Shown here: in pieces, positions 1 to 5,589 of the stretch | How positions within the stretch are numbered: the stretch's first letter is position 1 | How the letters are laid out: the number at the start of each line of letters is the position of its first letter | Assembly: GCA_947374125.1 (NCBI GenBank) | Contig: CANCAR010000182.1 | Span: forward strand, 1 to 5,589 | DNA from: Hyphomicrobiales bacterium | GTDB lineage: Bacteria; Pseudomonadota; Alphaproteobacteria; Rhizobiales; Beijerinckiaceae | Direction: 5' to 3' | Length of the DNA stretch: 5,589 nucleotides | Notes under the pieces: model-generated | Database searches by the model: none | Told to the model about the DNA's origin: nothing | What the model saw: the letters and a program-made list of their open reading frames with translations, nothing else | Translations under genes and position numbers: made by a program

Positions 1-1328
1 ACCGTTGGTGTGATGCGTTCAAACACATCCGCCCATGTCACAAGTTTTCGCTCGACAAGCCCATGGCGACAGGTCTCGAAAATCTGCCATAAGACCTCGC
101 GCTGCTTGCCGCCAACGCGGGTTTTGCGTCCCAGTCGCGTGACATCGCGATAGGCTTCCCAGGTACGTAATTGCCAAGCATCGATAATTTCTGTCCATTC
201 GCTGAGCAGAAATGGCACATCAAACTTATGACCAGGAACTGCTGACGCCGATTTCAGAAGGATGGCACGAACGGTTGAAGCCGAGGCAATATTGGGTTGG
301 CCGAAGCGCTCAGAATAAAGATCATGTGCGACATTATTTAAGGCATCGACGGTGATGCGCTCTTGCAGCCCAGGTTGATCCCCTGTCAACAAAGCGAGCT
401 TCCTGCGCAGCGCATTGGCCAGCGCTTTTGAGAATGTTGTCAAAAGTAACCGCGCATTTGGATTTTCTCGGGCCAGATTCACTGTCCTGTGCAGCGCCAG
501 GACGGTTTTTCCTGTCCCGGCTGAACCTGCAACACGCGCTGGGCCGGAAAACGTCTTCGTCGCGATGTCAGTCTGGGATGGATGCAGAAAAATCGTCCAT
601 TTGTCCCAAGGGCTGTCGAGTGCCAGTCGCAACTCGTCGCTATTGGTCATGATGCGGAAGCGCCGCTGCGCATCGGGATGCGTAAACGGATCAGCTTCTT
701 GCGGTATCGGCTGAAGCGGCTCTGGCTTTTCTCCGACGGCCAGCTTGAGCAAGGCTTCCTGGGCCTCTTGAGGAAGGTGGGTTAGCGTTTCAAGAAGGGC
801 GTCTTCGCTGGCCTGTCTAACCGGCATTATCCATTCGGGCGGTACACCATAGCGCAGGAGGTCTTCATCGCTCAGCGGCGCGAAATAGCCCGATGGGGTT
901 AGCTCTTGCGGTCGGAATAAAGGATGCTCATCCGGATCGGGCGATACGGCCCAACGCTTCGCCTCCTTGGCAATTGGATCGCTCTCGGTGCCTTCCACCA
1001 TCGCGACGAGTTCGACAAGTTGCATCGCACCCGTCGTGGGATGACGCTCCAGCTTCCGCCGGTTAGCCCAAGCATAGGCAGCATCATGATGGTCGACATA
1101 GGCCAGCAAAAGCGAGGTTTGCGTTTTATGGATGATGATCCGGATGTCCAAATTAACACGCACGGACCAGAAGTTTTTGTCCTGGGCGCGATCCAGCTTA
1201 TGCATCGAAAGGCCAGAGGCCGTGGGGTTCAATTGCAGGTCAAAAGCCGATGTCTTTACGGCTTTCTGCTCCTGGCCGTTTAAGCGTCCCAAACTTGCGG
1301 TGAATGTGTCGGCGATGAGAAAGTTCAT
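1..1328 (-). CDS. UvrD-like superfamily 1 helicase with N-terminal RelE/ParE-like domain (3' end outside window)
   Basis: The first 442 residues of a longer protein; the frame is still open at base 1. Residues 1-93 look like a RelE/ParE toxin fold: an N-terminal helical part, then HKLD (43-46), FWSVRV (53-58), IRIIIH (62-67) and the closing YVDHHDAAYAWA (77-88), which resembles the end of RelE-family toxins. Residues ~100-245 form an acidic, proline-rich linker with a GVPPEW segment. The helicase core begins near LHPSQ (248-252), a Q-motif-like stretch, followed by Walker A GSAGTGKT (268-275, bases 504-527) and motif Ia LLLTTFSKAL (294-303). Motifs II to VI would lie outside the window. The family unwinds DNA or RNA 3' to 5' using ATP. 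The ATG at 1328 overlaps the upstream TGA as ATGA, and only a weak GAAAG precedes it, so translation probably depends on coupling. No antitoxin gene is visible, so the RelE part is probably a nucleic-acid-binding or nuclease module. Helicase call sure; RelE call likely. Confidence 0.88.
   Translation of the reverse strand, partial: MNFLIADTFTASLGRLNGQEQKAVKTSAFDLQLNPTASGLSMHKLDRAQDKNFWSVRVNLDIRIIIHKTQTSLLLAYVDHHDAAYAWANRRKLERHPTTGAMQLVELVAMVEGTESDPIAKEAKRWAVSPDPDEHPLFRPQELTPSGYFAPLSDEDLLRYGVPPEWIMPVRQASEDALLETLTHLPQEAQEALLKLAVGEKPEPLQPIPQEADPFTHPDAQRRFRIMTNSDELRLALDSPWDKWTIFLHPSQTDIATKTFSGPARVAGSAGTGKTVLALHRTVNLARENPNARLLLTTFSKALANALRRKLALLTGDQPGLQERITVDALNNVAHDLYSERFGQPNIASASTVRAILLKSASAVPGHKFDVPFLLSEWTEIIDAWQLRTWEAYRDVTRLGRKTRVGGKQREVLWQIFETCRHGLVERKLVTWADVFERITPT
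1050..1328 (-). other. RelE/ParE-like toxin-fold domain fused to helicase
   Basis: This is the N-terminal ~93 residues of the helicase gene. The pattern of a basic residue in HKLD, an arginine in FWSVRV, a second in IRIIIH and a histidine-tyrosine-rich last strand (DHHDAAYAW) follows the RelE/YoeB/ParE layout, where these strands form the sheet that carries the active site. The ribosome-dependent RNase residues of RelE are only partly matched. Cleavage activity is therefore unproven; a role in binding DNA, RNA or a partner is equally possible. Confidence 0.65.
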
Positions 1329-2173
1329 GCTATTTCGCTTTCAGGCGTGGCCACCTGATTTGATGAAGTTTCATAGGCATGAAGAGCAGATTCGAGTTGT
1401 GCCAGCTTTTTCGCGAAGGGAATAAACAACTGCAAATTGACGTAAATATTCTCACGTGACGGTGGCGATGAGTCGGAGGGATGCCCGGTTTCGTTTCGCG
1501 CTATTCTTAAGACGGATTGGATTGGGCTAAACTGTGTCTCTATATCTTCAAACAAATTGTGATCGAGATTTTCTCTTAGAGAATCTCTTACAGATACAAA
1601 CTTTCGGATTTTTCCGGAAATAAAGCGTTCTTTTTGGACGGTGTGAAACTTACGACCAACTGAAGGCAGCGCTGAAGCGGTTTCGATAAAATCCTCGAAA
1701 ACACACTCGGCTGCCACGCCAAGCATAACCGTCGAAGCCAGGAGGCATCCGGCGTAAAATGTTTGCACAGCTTCATCGAGGTACCTGAAAGCCTGCCGAG
1801 ACAGGCCAGGGGCTTGGTCATGAACCAGTTTGAGATAGGATGAGCTATCATGGAACCGGTATGGTGTTCGTTGCGCCAGCGTCTTTTGACCAAAATAACT
1901 CAGTCTAAAAAATGGCCATCTTTCATTGTCATGATTCAATCCTAGCGTGATGTAGCCTTGGCGGAAAAGGTCCCAGAATACATCTCTGGTCAATTCGTTG
2001 ATCGCCGTCCTGTTAACATTTTGTCCCGAACCCGTGTTACCACTCAAAATTGAATGGACACCATTGAGCAGTTCGACAAATTGGCTCACGGGATTTTGTA
2101 GTCTTACTTTTCCGAGCAATATATCGACAACGACGTTGCGGACTTCCTCATACGAACTTTGATCTTGGGGCAT
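1325..2173 (-). CDS. Probable HEPN-like protein with N-terminal winged helix
   Basis: A 282-residue soluble protein with no signal peptide or clear membrane segment. Residues ~58-100 (TRDVFWDLFRQGYITLG, then WPFFRLSYFG) look like a winged-helix unit: helix, turn, then a two-strand wing. Residues ~130-165 are a long helical stretch containing ASTVMLGVAAE, like helices of DUF4145/HEPN-type proteins. Near the C-terminus RIARNETGHP gives R226-N227-x3-H231 (bases 1481-1498), which fits the RNxxxH motif of HEPN ribonucleases, and a final helix rich in NLQLFIPFAKKL follows. HEPN proteins often cut RNA in toxin-antitoxin, abortive infection and CRISPR systems. The ATG at 2173 is chosen over the in-frame TTG at 2179 because AGAGGA sits 7 bases before the ATG. 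It lies 64 bases after the TIR gene, and its stop overlaps the helicase start (ATGA). GC content is low (21 of 60 bases in 1501-1560). The proteins look like a widespread but unnamed family. The HEPN call rests on the motif and helical context and could be wrong. Confidence 0.85.
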   Translation of the reverse strand: MPQDQSSYEEVRNVVVDILLGKVRLQNPVSQFVELLNGVHSILSGNTGSGQNVNRTAINELTRDVFWDLFRQGYITLGLNHDNERWPFFRLSYFGQKTLAQRTPYRFHDSSSYLKLVHDQAPGLSRQAFRYLDEAVQTFYAGCLLASTVMLGVAAECVFEDFIETASALPSVGRKFHTVQKERFISGKIRKFVSVRDSLRENLDHNLFEDIETQFSPIQSVLRIARNETGHPSDSSPPSRENIYVNLQLFIPFAKKLAQLESALHAYETSSNQVATPESEIA

Positions 2174-2180
2174 AAGCAAT

Positions 2181-2186
2181 TCCTCT
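2181..2186 (-). promoter_or_regulatory. Ribosome binding site deciding the HEPN-like start
   Basis: The minus strand reads AGAGGA, complementary to the 16S rRNA tail. It is followed by 7 bases and then ATG at 2173. The upstream in-frame TTG at 2179 would begin one base after this site, too close to be used. Confidence 0.75.
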
Positions 2187-2237
2187 TTATATCAATGGCT
2201 TGGCAACTCGAAGCTGGCTTTTGAGAAACGAAAATGC

Positions 2238-2960
2238 TTAAAATGGAATATCGCCGTTTTCGACCTTTTGGTGGTTTGCTCGAACTTCTGCCATACGCGT
2301 TTTGGTAGCTGCATCGTTCGTCAGAAGTGCGACAACTTCCTCAGAAATCTCACTCGCATCCCGACCGCGTCGAAGGACAGCCTGATCCTTGGATATAAAG
2401 CCCCTGGGGAGTTCATCGATATTAAGCGCGATCACCCTGACGCCGCGACCTAGCGCATATCCAATCTCCTGTTGTGTCCAAACACTCTCGGAGAAACCCT
2501 TCGTATGGATTGAAAGCATCGCGTCCATTGTTGCCAAGGCGCGCTCAATTTCCTTCTGCCACTCTAATGTCGGATTGATGTCTTCATGCGCGACAAAACT
2601 CGCGATGTGGTAAGGAGCCAAGGTGTCCTTCATGCGCTTGGCTTTATCTTTATGAATCGCAAGATGGCTTATAAATAAACGAAAGCTATCGGTCTTTTCC
2701 CAATTTTTTGGAGGCACTGCGCTAAAAGAGGGAAGCGATGGAATCCGAACATCCAACTCGTCGGCCATTAACATTATGGTTTCTGCCGATGCTTTCTCTA
2801 AGGCGTACTTCACATATAACCGCTTACTATTCGGAACAACTCCTCGGGGTATCTCAATAAAAAAATGATCCAAAAATACATCGATATCGGAAGCATCATA
2901 AGTAGCCTCAAGTTCGCGGGCGATTTTGTCGACTAATTCAAGGCGCTGCTTTACCCGCAT
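2238..2960 (-). CDS. TIR-domain protein, probable NAD-degrading defence effector
   Basis: A 240-residue protein. Residues 1-80 form a small, mostly helical domain (DKIARELEATY, then RLYVKYALEKAS and MLMADELDV) like the N-terminal adaptor seen on other bacterial TIR proteins. The TIR domain spans ~92-213: first strand SFRLFISHL (92-100), SFVAHEDI (121-128) after helix A, then MDAMLSIHTKGFSES (145-159), and W161-TQQ-E165-IGYALGRG. E165 (bases 2466-2468) aligns with the catalytic glutamate of TIR NADases such as SARM1 (W..xE...AL). Bacterial TIR proteins hydrolyse or cyclise NAD+ on infection, killing the cell or signalling to a partner. There is no signal peptide or membrane helix, so it should be cytosolic. 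Start: ATG at 2960 with GTGAGGA 4 bases upstream and no other plausible in-frame start before a TAA. It follows the DUF6508-like gene after a 111-base gap, where a separate promoter could lie. GC content is low (about 35-37% in samples 2641-2700 and 2821-2880). Confidence 0.92.
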   Translation of the reverse strand: MRVKQRLELVDKIARELEATYDASDIDVFLDHFFIEIPRGVVPNSKRLYVKYALEKASAETIMLMADELDVRIPSLPSFSAVPPKNWEKTDSFRLFISHLAIHKDKAKRMKDTLAPYHIASFVAHEDINPTLEWQKEIERALATMDAMLSIHTKGFSESVWTQQEIGYALGRGVRVIALNIDELPRGFISKDQAVLRRGRDASEISEEVVALLTNDAATKTRMAEVRANHQKVENGDIPF

Positions 2961-2999
2961 TGCATCCTCACTTGGTTTGTATTTTCCAATTGCCTGATA

Positions 3000-3028
3000 A
3001 AGCGCTGAGGTGAATTAACTCTACGCTT
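3000..3028 (-). other. Imperfect inverted repeat upstream of TIR gene
   Basis: AAGCG (3000-3004) pairs with CGCTT (3024-3028), and inside it GAG (3007-3009) pairs with CTC (3019-3021), separated by a 2x2 mismatch. It ends about 40 bases before the TIR start codon, in the only sizeable gap of the cluster. No T-run follows on the minus strand, so it is unlikely to be a terminator. It may be an operator or leader structure, or chance. Confidence 0.2.
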
Positions 3029-3071
3029 GAGAAAAGTTTTTTGTTTCTGCAAACTTCCAGGACGGTGGCGA

Positions 3072-3482
3072 TCATGGTGCCGCCTCTACCAACACAGCGG
3101 CCCTGCGAATGATGCTTTCGATGAAGCCTGTTGCGAATGCGTCAAAGAGCGCTCCATCTACAAATCGGTCCTGGCGAATGCAGAGGGTGAGGAGGCGCAT
3201 CAATTGTTCGGCTGAGGCCGTTGCGAGCGCTGCTTCGTCATCGCGAAGCTGCTGCGCCTCGATGGTTTTGGCCCAGGATGACCATTTGAAGTCCTTTAGC
3301 ACCCAGCCATAGTCATAGGCGTCGGTTAAAAATGCCCACTCAAAAGCACGGTAGGTCTCAAAGGGAACGGTAGTGCCGCCCGATTGATCGGCCAAGCGCG
3401 CCATCCCATTCTCTGCGCTAAATGTCAGGCTGTTCACAACCGGCAGATAACTGGCGAGTTTCTTCAGCCCACTTGTTTCCAT
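3072..3482 (-). CDS. DUF6508-like small protein coupled to the methyltransferase
   Basis: A 136-residue soluble protein, resembling the DUF6508 family as I remember it. Supporting points: an N-terminal helix with SYLPVV (11-16); TVPFETYRAFEWAFLTDAYDYGW (38-60, read in parts: a PFETY turn then a helix); KDFKWSSW (63-70); and the most telling part, EQLMRLLTLCIRQDRF (92-107) followed by VDGALFDAFATGFIESIIRRA (108-128, in parts), matching the family pattern of a leucine-rich helix, an R-x-[DE]-RF turn, a D-G pair and a closing helix ending in RR. Its function is unknown; genes of this type often sit next to DNA methyltransferases and nucleases. The ATG at 3482 comes 3 bases after the methyltransferase TGA, with GGAG (3491-3494) 8 bases upstream, so it is co-transcribed and probably translated by coupling. 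It may be an accessory subunit of the modification complex (inference). The family call is from memory, not a search. Confidence 0.85.
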   Translation of the reverse strand: METSGLKKLASYLPVVNSLTFSAENGMARLADQSGGTTVPFETYRAFEWAFLTDAYDYGWVLKDFKWSSWAKTIEAQQLRDDEAALATASAEQLMRLLTLCIRQDRFVDGALFDAFATGFIESIIRRAAVLVEAAP

Positions 3483-3485
3483 CGC

Positions 3486-5589
3486 TCACACTCCGAACAC
3501 CTTCATCACCTCGTCCCCCAAGTGATTGATAACCTTCACGGCAATCCGACCGGATTGTGGGCGGGGGAAGGGGCGGGAAATGTCGGAGTACAGGCTGTCC
3601 CAAGCCTCCTGGTCGACTTCGGCCTTCAGCGTGGTTCGCAGTGCCTTGTAGGGGTCATTGGCTCCAAGAAAATAAGCATGGCGGACGAAGAAGCTTTCCT
3701 CGTTGTAATGGGTGTCGAGCATCCAAAGGGCGATGCCATCGATACCTTCCGAAACAATCTCGCCGGTTTGCGGCTTGAACACATCGACGCCAAATACCTT
3801 TACGCGGATCATGCCGTCTTCGGCATCCTCAATCTTGATGTCGGGCTCGCCAAACACAATGAAGAGATTACCTGCGCCGGTCGTCTTCAGGTCTTTCGCC
3901 ATCATTAAATCGGGGTTCATGCGGGCTTTTAGAACCGGTACGCGACCAAGCCTTTCAAACTCCGTTGAGTGCGCATCGTAGTTAAAAGCGCAAGCGATCA
4001 CAGCGTCAAAGCCTGCATCGCCAGCCTCGCGTGCAGCGGCGACGAGATCGGGGCGCGAGACAGTCCCATACTCTGGTCCAATGATAATTCCGGCTCGCTT
4101 CTCCTTATCGCCTTCCATAAACCGACCTTCGGCGCACAGAAAATGTCCTGGCCAGCCGGTGACGCTGGAAAAGTTGATCCTATCGGCCTTCTGCGCTTGT
4201 TGCACGCCAGCGGCGCGTAAGTTCTCCAGGATCATCTGCGCGAAATCGAGTATTTTTCCGTCCCGCTCTTCGGCACGGCGTGCGCCTTCTGAGGCTTCCA
4301 GCAGGTCGATCAACTCATCATCGGCTCCGACGGCCAGCGTACGATGCGGCGAGAGCGACTCGACCGTAAACGGACCAGCCACGCGGACGCGCGCATTATC
4401 GGCATAGGGTTTATCATAAAGATATTCGAACTCGGCTTTTGCAGCGATGGACGCGTCGATTTCCGTCTGGCGGGCGATGCGGGCTTGCCACCAATCCGAA
4501 TGAACTTTGCTAGATTGAGATTCGGCGAAGGTGATTTTATGGCTCTCCGTGGTGACCATCGCTACGCCTAAGGATTCGGTTCCAATATCGACACCAACGG
4601 TTTTTTTGGTCGTCTTAAATGGCTCAGGCAATTCGCGGGGAATCTGCCATTCCTCCCAATCCGTGCCCAATAATTTATTCAATTCAGCCCTAAGCGGGGC
4701 AAGCTGTTGCTCCCACTTCTCCCAGATCACATCGATCTCGGCATTGTTGGCGATACTTTTCAGCGTGATATGCGGCACACGCTCGTAAACAAAGCCCTGG
4801 CGGATATCGCCGCGCGTTGGGGTGGTCTTCGGCACTTGCCGAGTAACCTCTGCCTCTTTGCGTTGGCCCTCAACGCTGTCGGCGAGCAGATAATAGGGAT
4901 AGCGCGCCCCCATCAACCGCGCGCGGGCGAGCGCCAAGGATACCCGGCTGGTGTCGATGGTGATCCAACGCCGCCCCCATTGCTCCGCAACATACGCCGT
5001 GGTGCCGGAGCCGCAGGTGGGATCGAGCACGAGATCGCCAGGATCAGTGGTCATCAGGATGCAGCGGGCAACTATGCTGGTAGAGGTTTGAACCACGTAG
5101 ACTTTAGGATCAGAACGGCTTTGAACTGCGCCGCTGATATCAGCCCATAAGTTTCCCATAATGCTGAATCCAAAGTCGTTTTGGGACCTGCGATAGTTCA
5201 ATTTTCCTTTTTTGGTAACCTGGAACCGATCAGCTTTACCCAATCTAACGAGACCAGTTTCTGTCGTCTTGAACGTTCCTTTTCCCGGATTAAACGTCTG
5301 ATTAAACCAATCAAATCTCGTTACGTCTCCGTCACCAGACGGACGGGAACTGGTTAGGTTATCCAATCGAAAAAATGAACCATCAAAATATTGTGAACTA
5401 TAACGACTTTCTGAATCTTCGCTTCTAACGGAAAAAATTGATCTTGATTTGGTTAATTCTCTTTTTTTCGAAAACCATAAAATAAAATCGCATGTCGATC
5501 CGATTAAATTATTTCCTTCACTTGTCGTTTTTCTGACCGTTATCTGCGAAACAAAGTTCTCATCCCCAAACACCTCGTCCATCAATGCC
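3486..5589 (-). CDS. Type III Mod-like site-specific DNA methyltransferase (N-terminus outside window)
   Basis: The C-terminal 700 residues of a large methyltransferase that transfers methyl from S-adenosylmethionine to DNA, probably adenine N6. Numbering here starts at the TTG at 5585. The sequence opens with LMDEVFGDENFVSQI, a stretch that in Mod proteins follows the DPPY motif, so DPPY and the true start lie beyond 5589. Residues ~38-150 are an AT-rich, variable stretch, probably target recognition. KVYVVQTSTS (161-170) is motif X-like. DPTCGSGTT (188-196, bases 4998-5024) is the cofactor motif I, then GRRWITID (204-211) motif II-like. Motif IV before motif I marks the beta-class order. 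The remaining ~480 residues (ASIAAKAEFEYLYDKPY at 378-394, GPFTVESLSPHR at 404-415, GWPGHF at 477-482) are the long C-terminal region of the ~900-1000-residue members of this family. A KKTVGVDIGTESLGVAMV segment (327-344) is unusual. The stop at 3486-3488 lies 3 bases before the DUF6508-like start. A type III Res-like helicase/nuclease partner would be expected nearby but is not in the window. Confidence 0.93.
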   Translation of the reverse strand, partial: ALMDEVFGDENFVSQITVRKTTSEGNNLIGSTCDFILWFSKKRELTKSRSIFSVRSEDSESRYSSQYFDGSFFRLDNLTSSRPSGDGDVTRFDWFNQTFNPGKGTFKTTETGLVRLGKADRFQVTKKGKLNYRRSQNDFGFSIMGNLWADISGAVQSRSDPKVYVVQTSTSIVARCILMTTDPGDLVLDPTCGSGTTAYVAEQWGRRWITIDTSRVSLALARARLMGARYPYYLLADSVEGQRKEAEVTRQVPKTTPTRGDIRQGFVYERVPHITLKSIANNAEIDVIWEKWEQQLAPLRAELNKLLGTDWEEWQIPRELPEPFKTTKKTVGVDIGTESLGVAMVTTESHKITFAESQSSKVHSDWWQARIARQTEIDASIAAKAEFEYLYDKPYADNARVRVAGPFTVESLSPHRTLAVGADDELIDLLEASEGARRAEERDGKILDFAQMILENLRAAGVQQAQKADRINFSSVTGWPGHFLCAEGRFMEGDKEKRAGIIIGPEYGTVSRPDLVAAAREAGDAGFDAVIACAFNYDAHSTEFERLGRVPVLKARMNPDLMMAKDLKTTGAGNLFIVFGEPDIKIEDAEDGMIRVKVFGVDVFKPQTGEIVSEGIDGIALWMLDTHYNEESFFVRHAYFLGANDPYKALRTTLKAEVDQEAWDSLYSDISRPFPRPQSGRIAVKVINHLGDEVMKVFGV
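5140..5500 (-). other. AT-rich putative target-recognition region within the methyltransferase
   Basis: This is the stretch of the methyltransferase between the FILWFSK strand and the motif X-like strand. By hand count 5401-5460 is 19/60 GC and 5461-5520 is 17/60, against 42/60 in 4921-4980 of the same gene. In type III Mod enzymes the region between motif IV and motif I carries the target-recognition domain and is replaced by recombination, so a composition jump here fits a swapped specificity domain. Its borders are approximate. Confidence 0.5.

Noticed and set aside
415..1283. Several plus-strand open frames opposite the helicase
   Set aside because: The minus strand is one open frame with RelE-like and helicase motifs over the whole stretch; the plus-strand frames overlap one another and have no motifs.
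1050..1328. Free-standing RelE-type toxin-antitoxin locus
   Set aside because: The RelE-like part is fused in frame to the helicase and no small antitoxin gene lies next to it.
2177..2179. TTG start for the HEPN-like gene
   Set aside because: The ribosome binding site AGAGGA ends one base before it; the ATG at 2173 has the proper 7-base spacing.
2186..2206. TTGCCA and TATAAA as a promoter before the HEPN-like gene
   Set aside because: The two boxes are only 9 bases apart on the minus strand, far from the usual ~17, and TATAAA runs into the ribosome binding site.
3034..3056. AAGTTT/AAACTT hairpin as a terminator after the DUF6508-like gene
   Set aside because: The stem is only 6 AT-rich pairs with an 11-base loop and a TTCTC tail, too weak for an intrinsic terminator.
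3384..3908. 174-codon open frame on the plus strand
   Set aside because: It crosses the DUF6508-like gene and the methyltransferase antisense, has no recognisable domain, and the minus-strand frames there carry clear protein families.
4550..4610. Cas9 or RuvC nuclease fragment suggested by VGVDIGTESLGVAMV
   Set aside because: Only the first strands are present, the frame continues directly into the methyltransferase C-terminal region, and no other RuvC motifs or CRISPR repeats are seen.
4707..5150. 147-codon open frame on the plus strand
   Set aside because: It lies opposite the motif I region of the methyltransferase in GC-rich DNA, where long antisense frames are expected; its protein is low-complexity and unfamiliar.
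5583..5585. TTG as the start codon of the methyltransferase
   Set aside because: The frame stays open to the window edge and the sequence LMDEVFGDENF is an internal Mod-family stretch, so this TTG is an internal leucine and the gene is partial.

Overview
The window holds five genes, all on the minus strand and closely spaced. It reads as part of a DNA modification and defence operon, cut at both ends. Transcription runs from high to low coordinates: (1) the C-terminal ~700 residues of a large site-specific DNA methyltransferase of the type III Mod-like (beta-class) kind, 3486-5589; (2) a small DUF6508-like protein starting 3 bases after the methyltransferase stop, 3072-3482; (3) a TIR-domain protein with a small helical N-terminal domain, 2238-2960; (4) a 282-residue protein with a probable winged helix and a C-terminal HEPN-like RNxxxH motif, 1325-2173; (5) the first 442 residues of a UvrD-like superfamily 1 helicase whose N-terminus is a RelE/ParE-toxin-like fold, 1-1328. 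The HEPN-like gene and the helicase overlap by 4 bases (ATGA). I see no RNA genes, CRISPR arrays, insertion sequences or convincing terminators.

The methyltransferase C-terminus, the DUF6508-like gene and the helicase are moderately to strongly GC-rich (hand-counted 60-base samples run from about 53 to 70%). The TIR and HEPN-like genes are much poorer in GC (about 35-37% in sampled stretches), and so is the putative target-recognition part of the methyltransferase (about 28-32%). This mosaic suggests a modification system of a proteobacterium, perhaps an alphaproteobacterium, with exchangeable specificity and effector parts. The taxonomic guess rests on composition and protein style only and is weak.

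Working model (inference): the methyltransferase marks host DNA, the RelE-helicase fusion and probably a type III Res-like nuclease outside the window act on unmarked DNA, and the TIR (NAD-consuming) and HEPN (RNA-cleaving) proteins form a second, abortive-infection layer. The most interesting feature is the TIR-HEPN pair set inside this operon, with the HEPN gene translationally coupled to a toxin-fold/helicase fusion.
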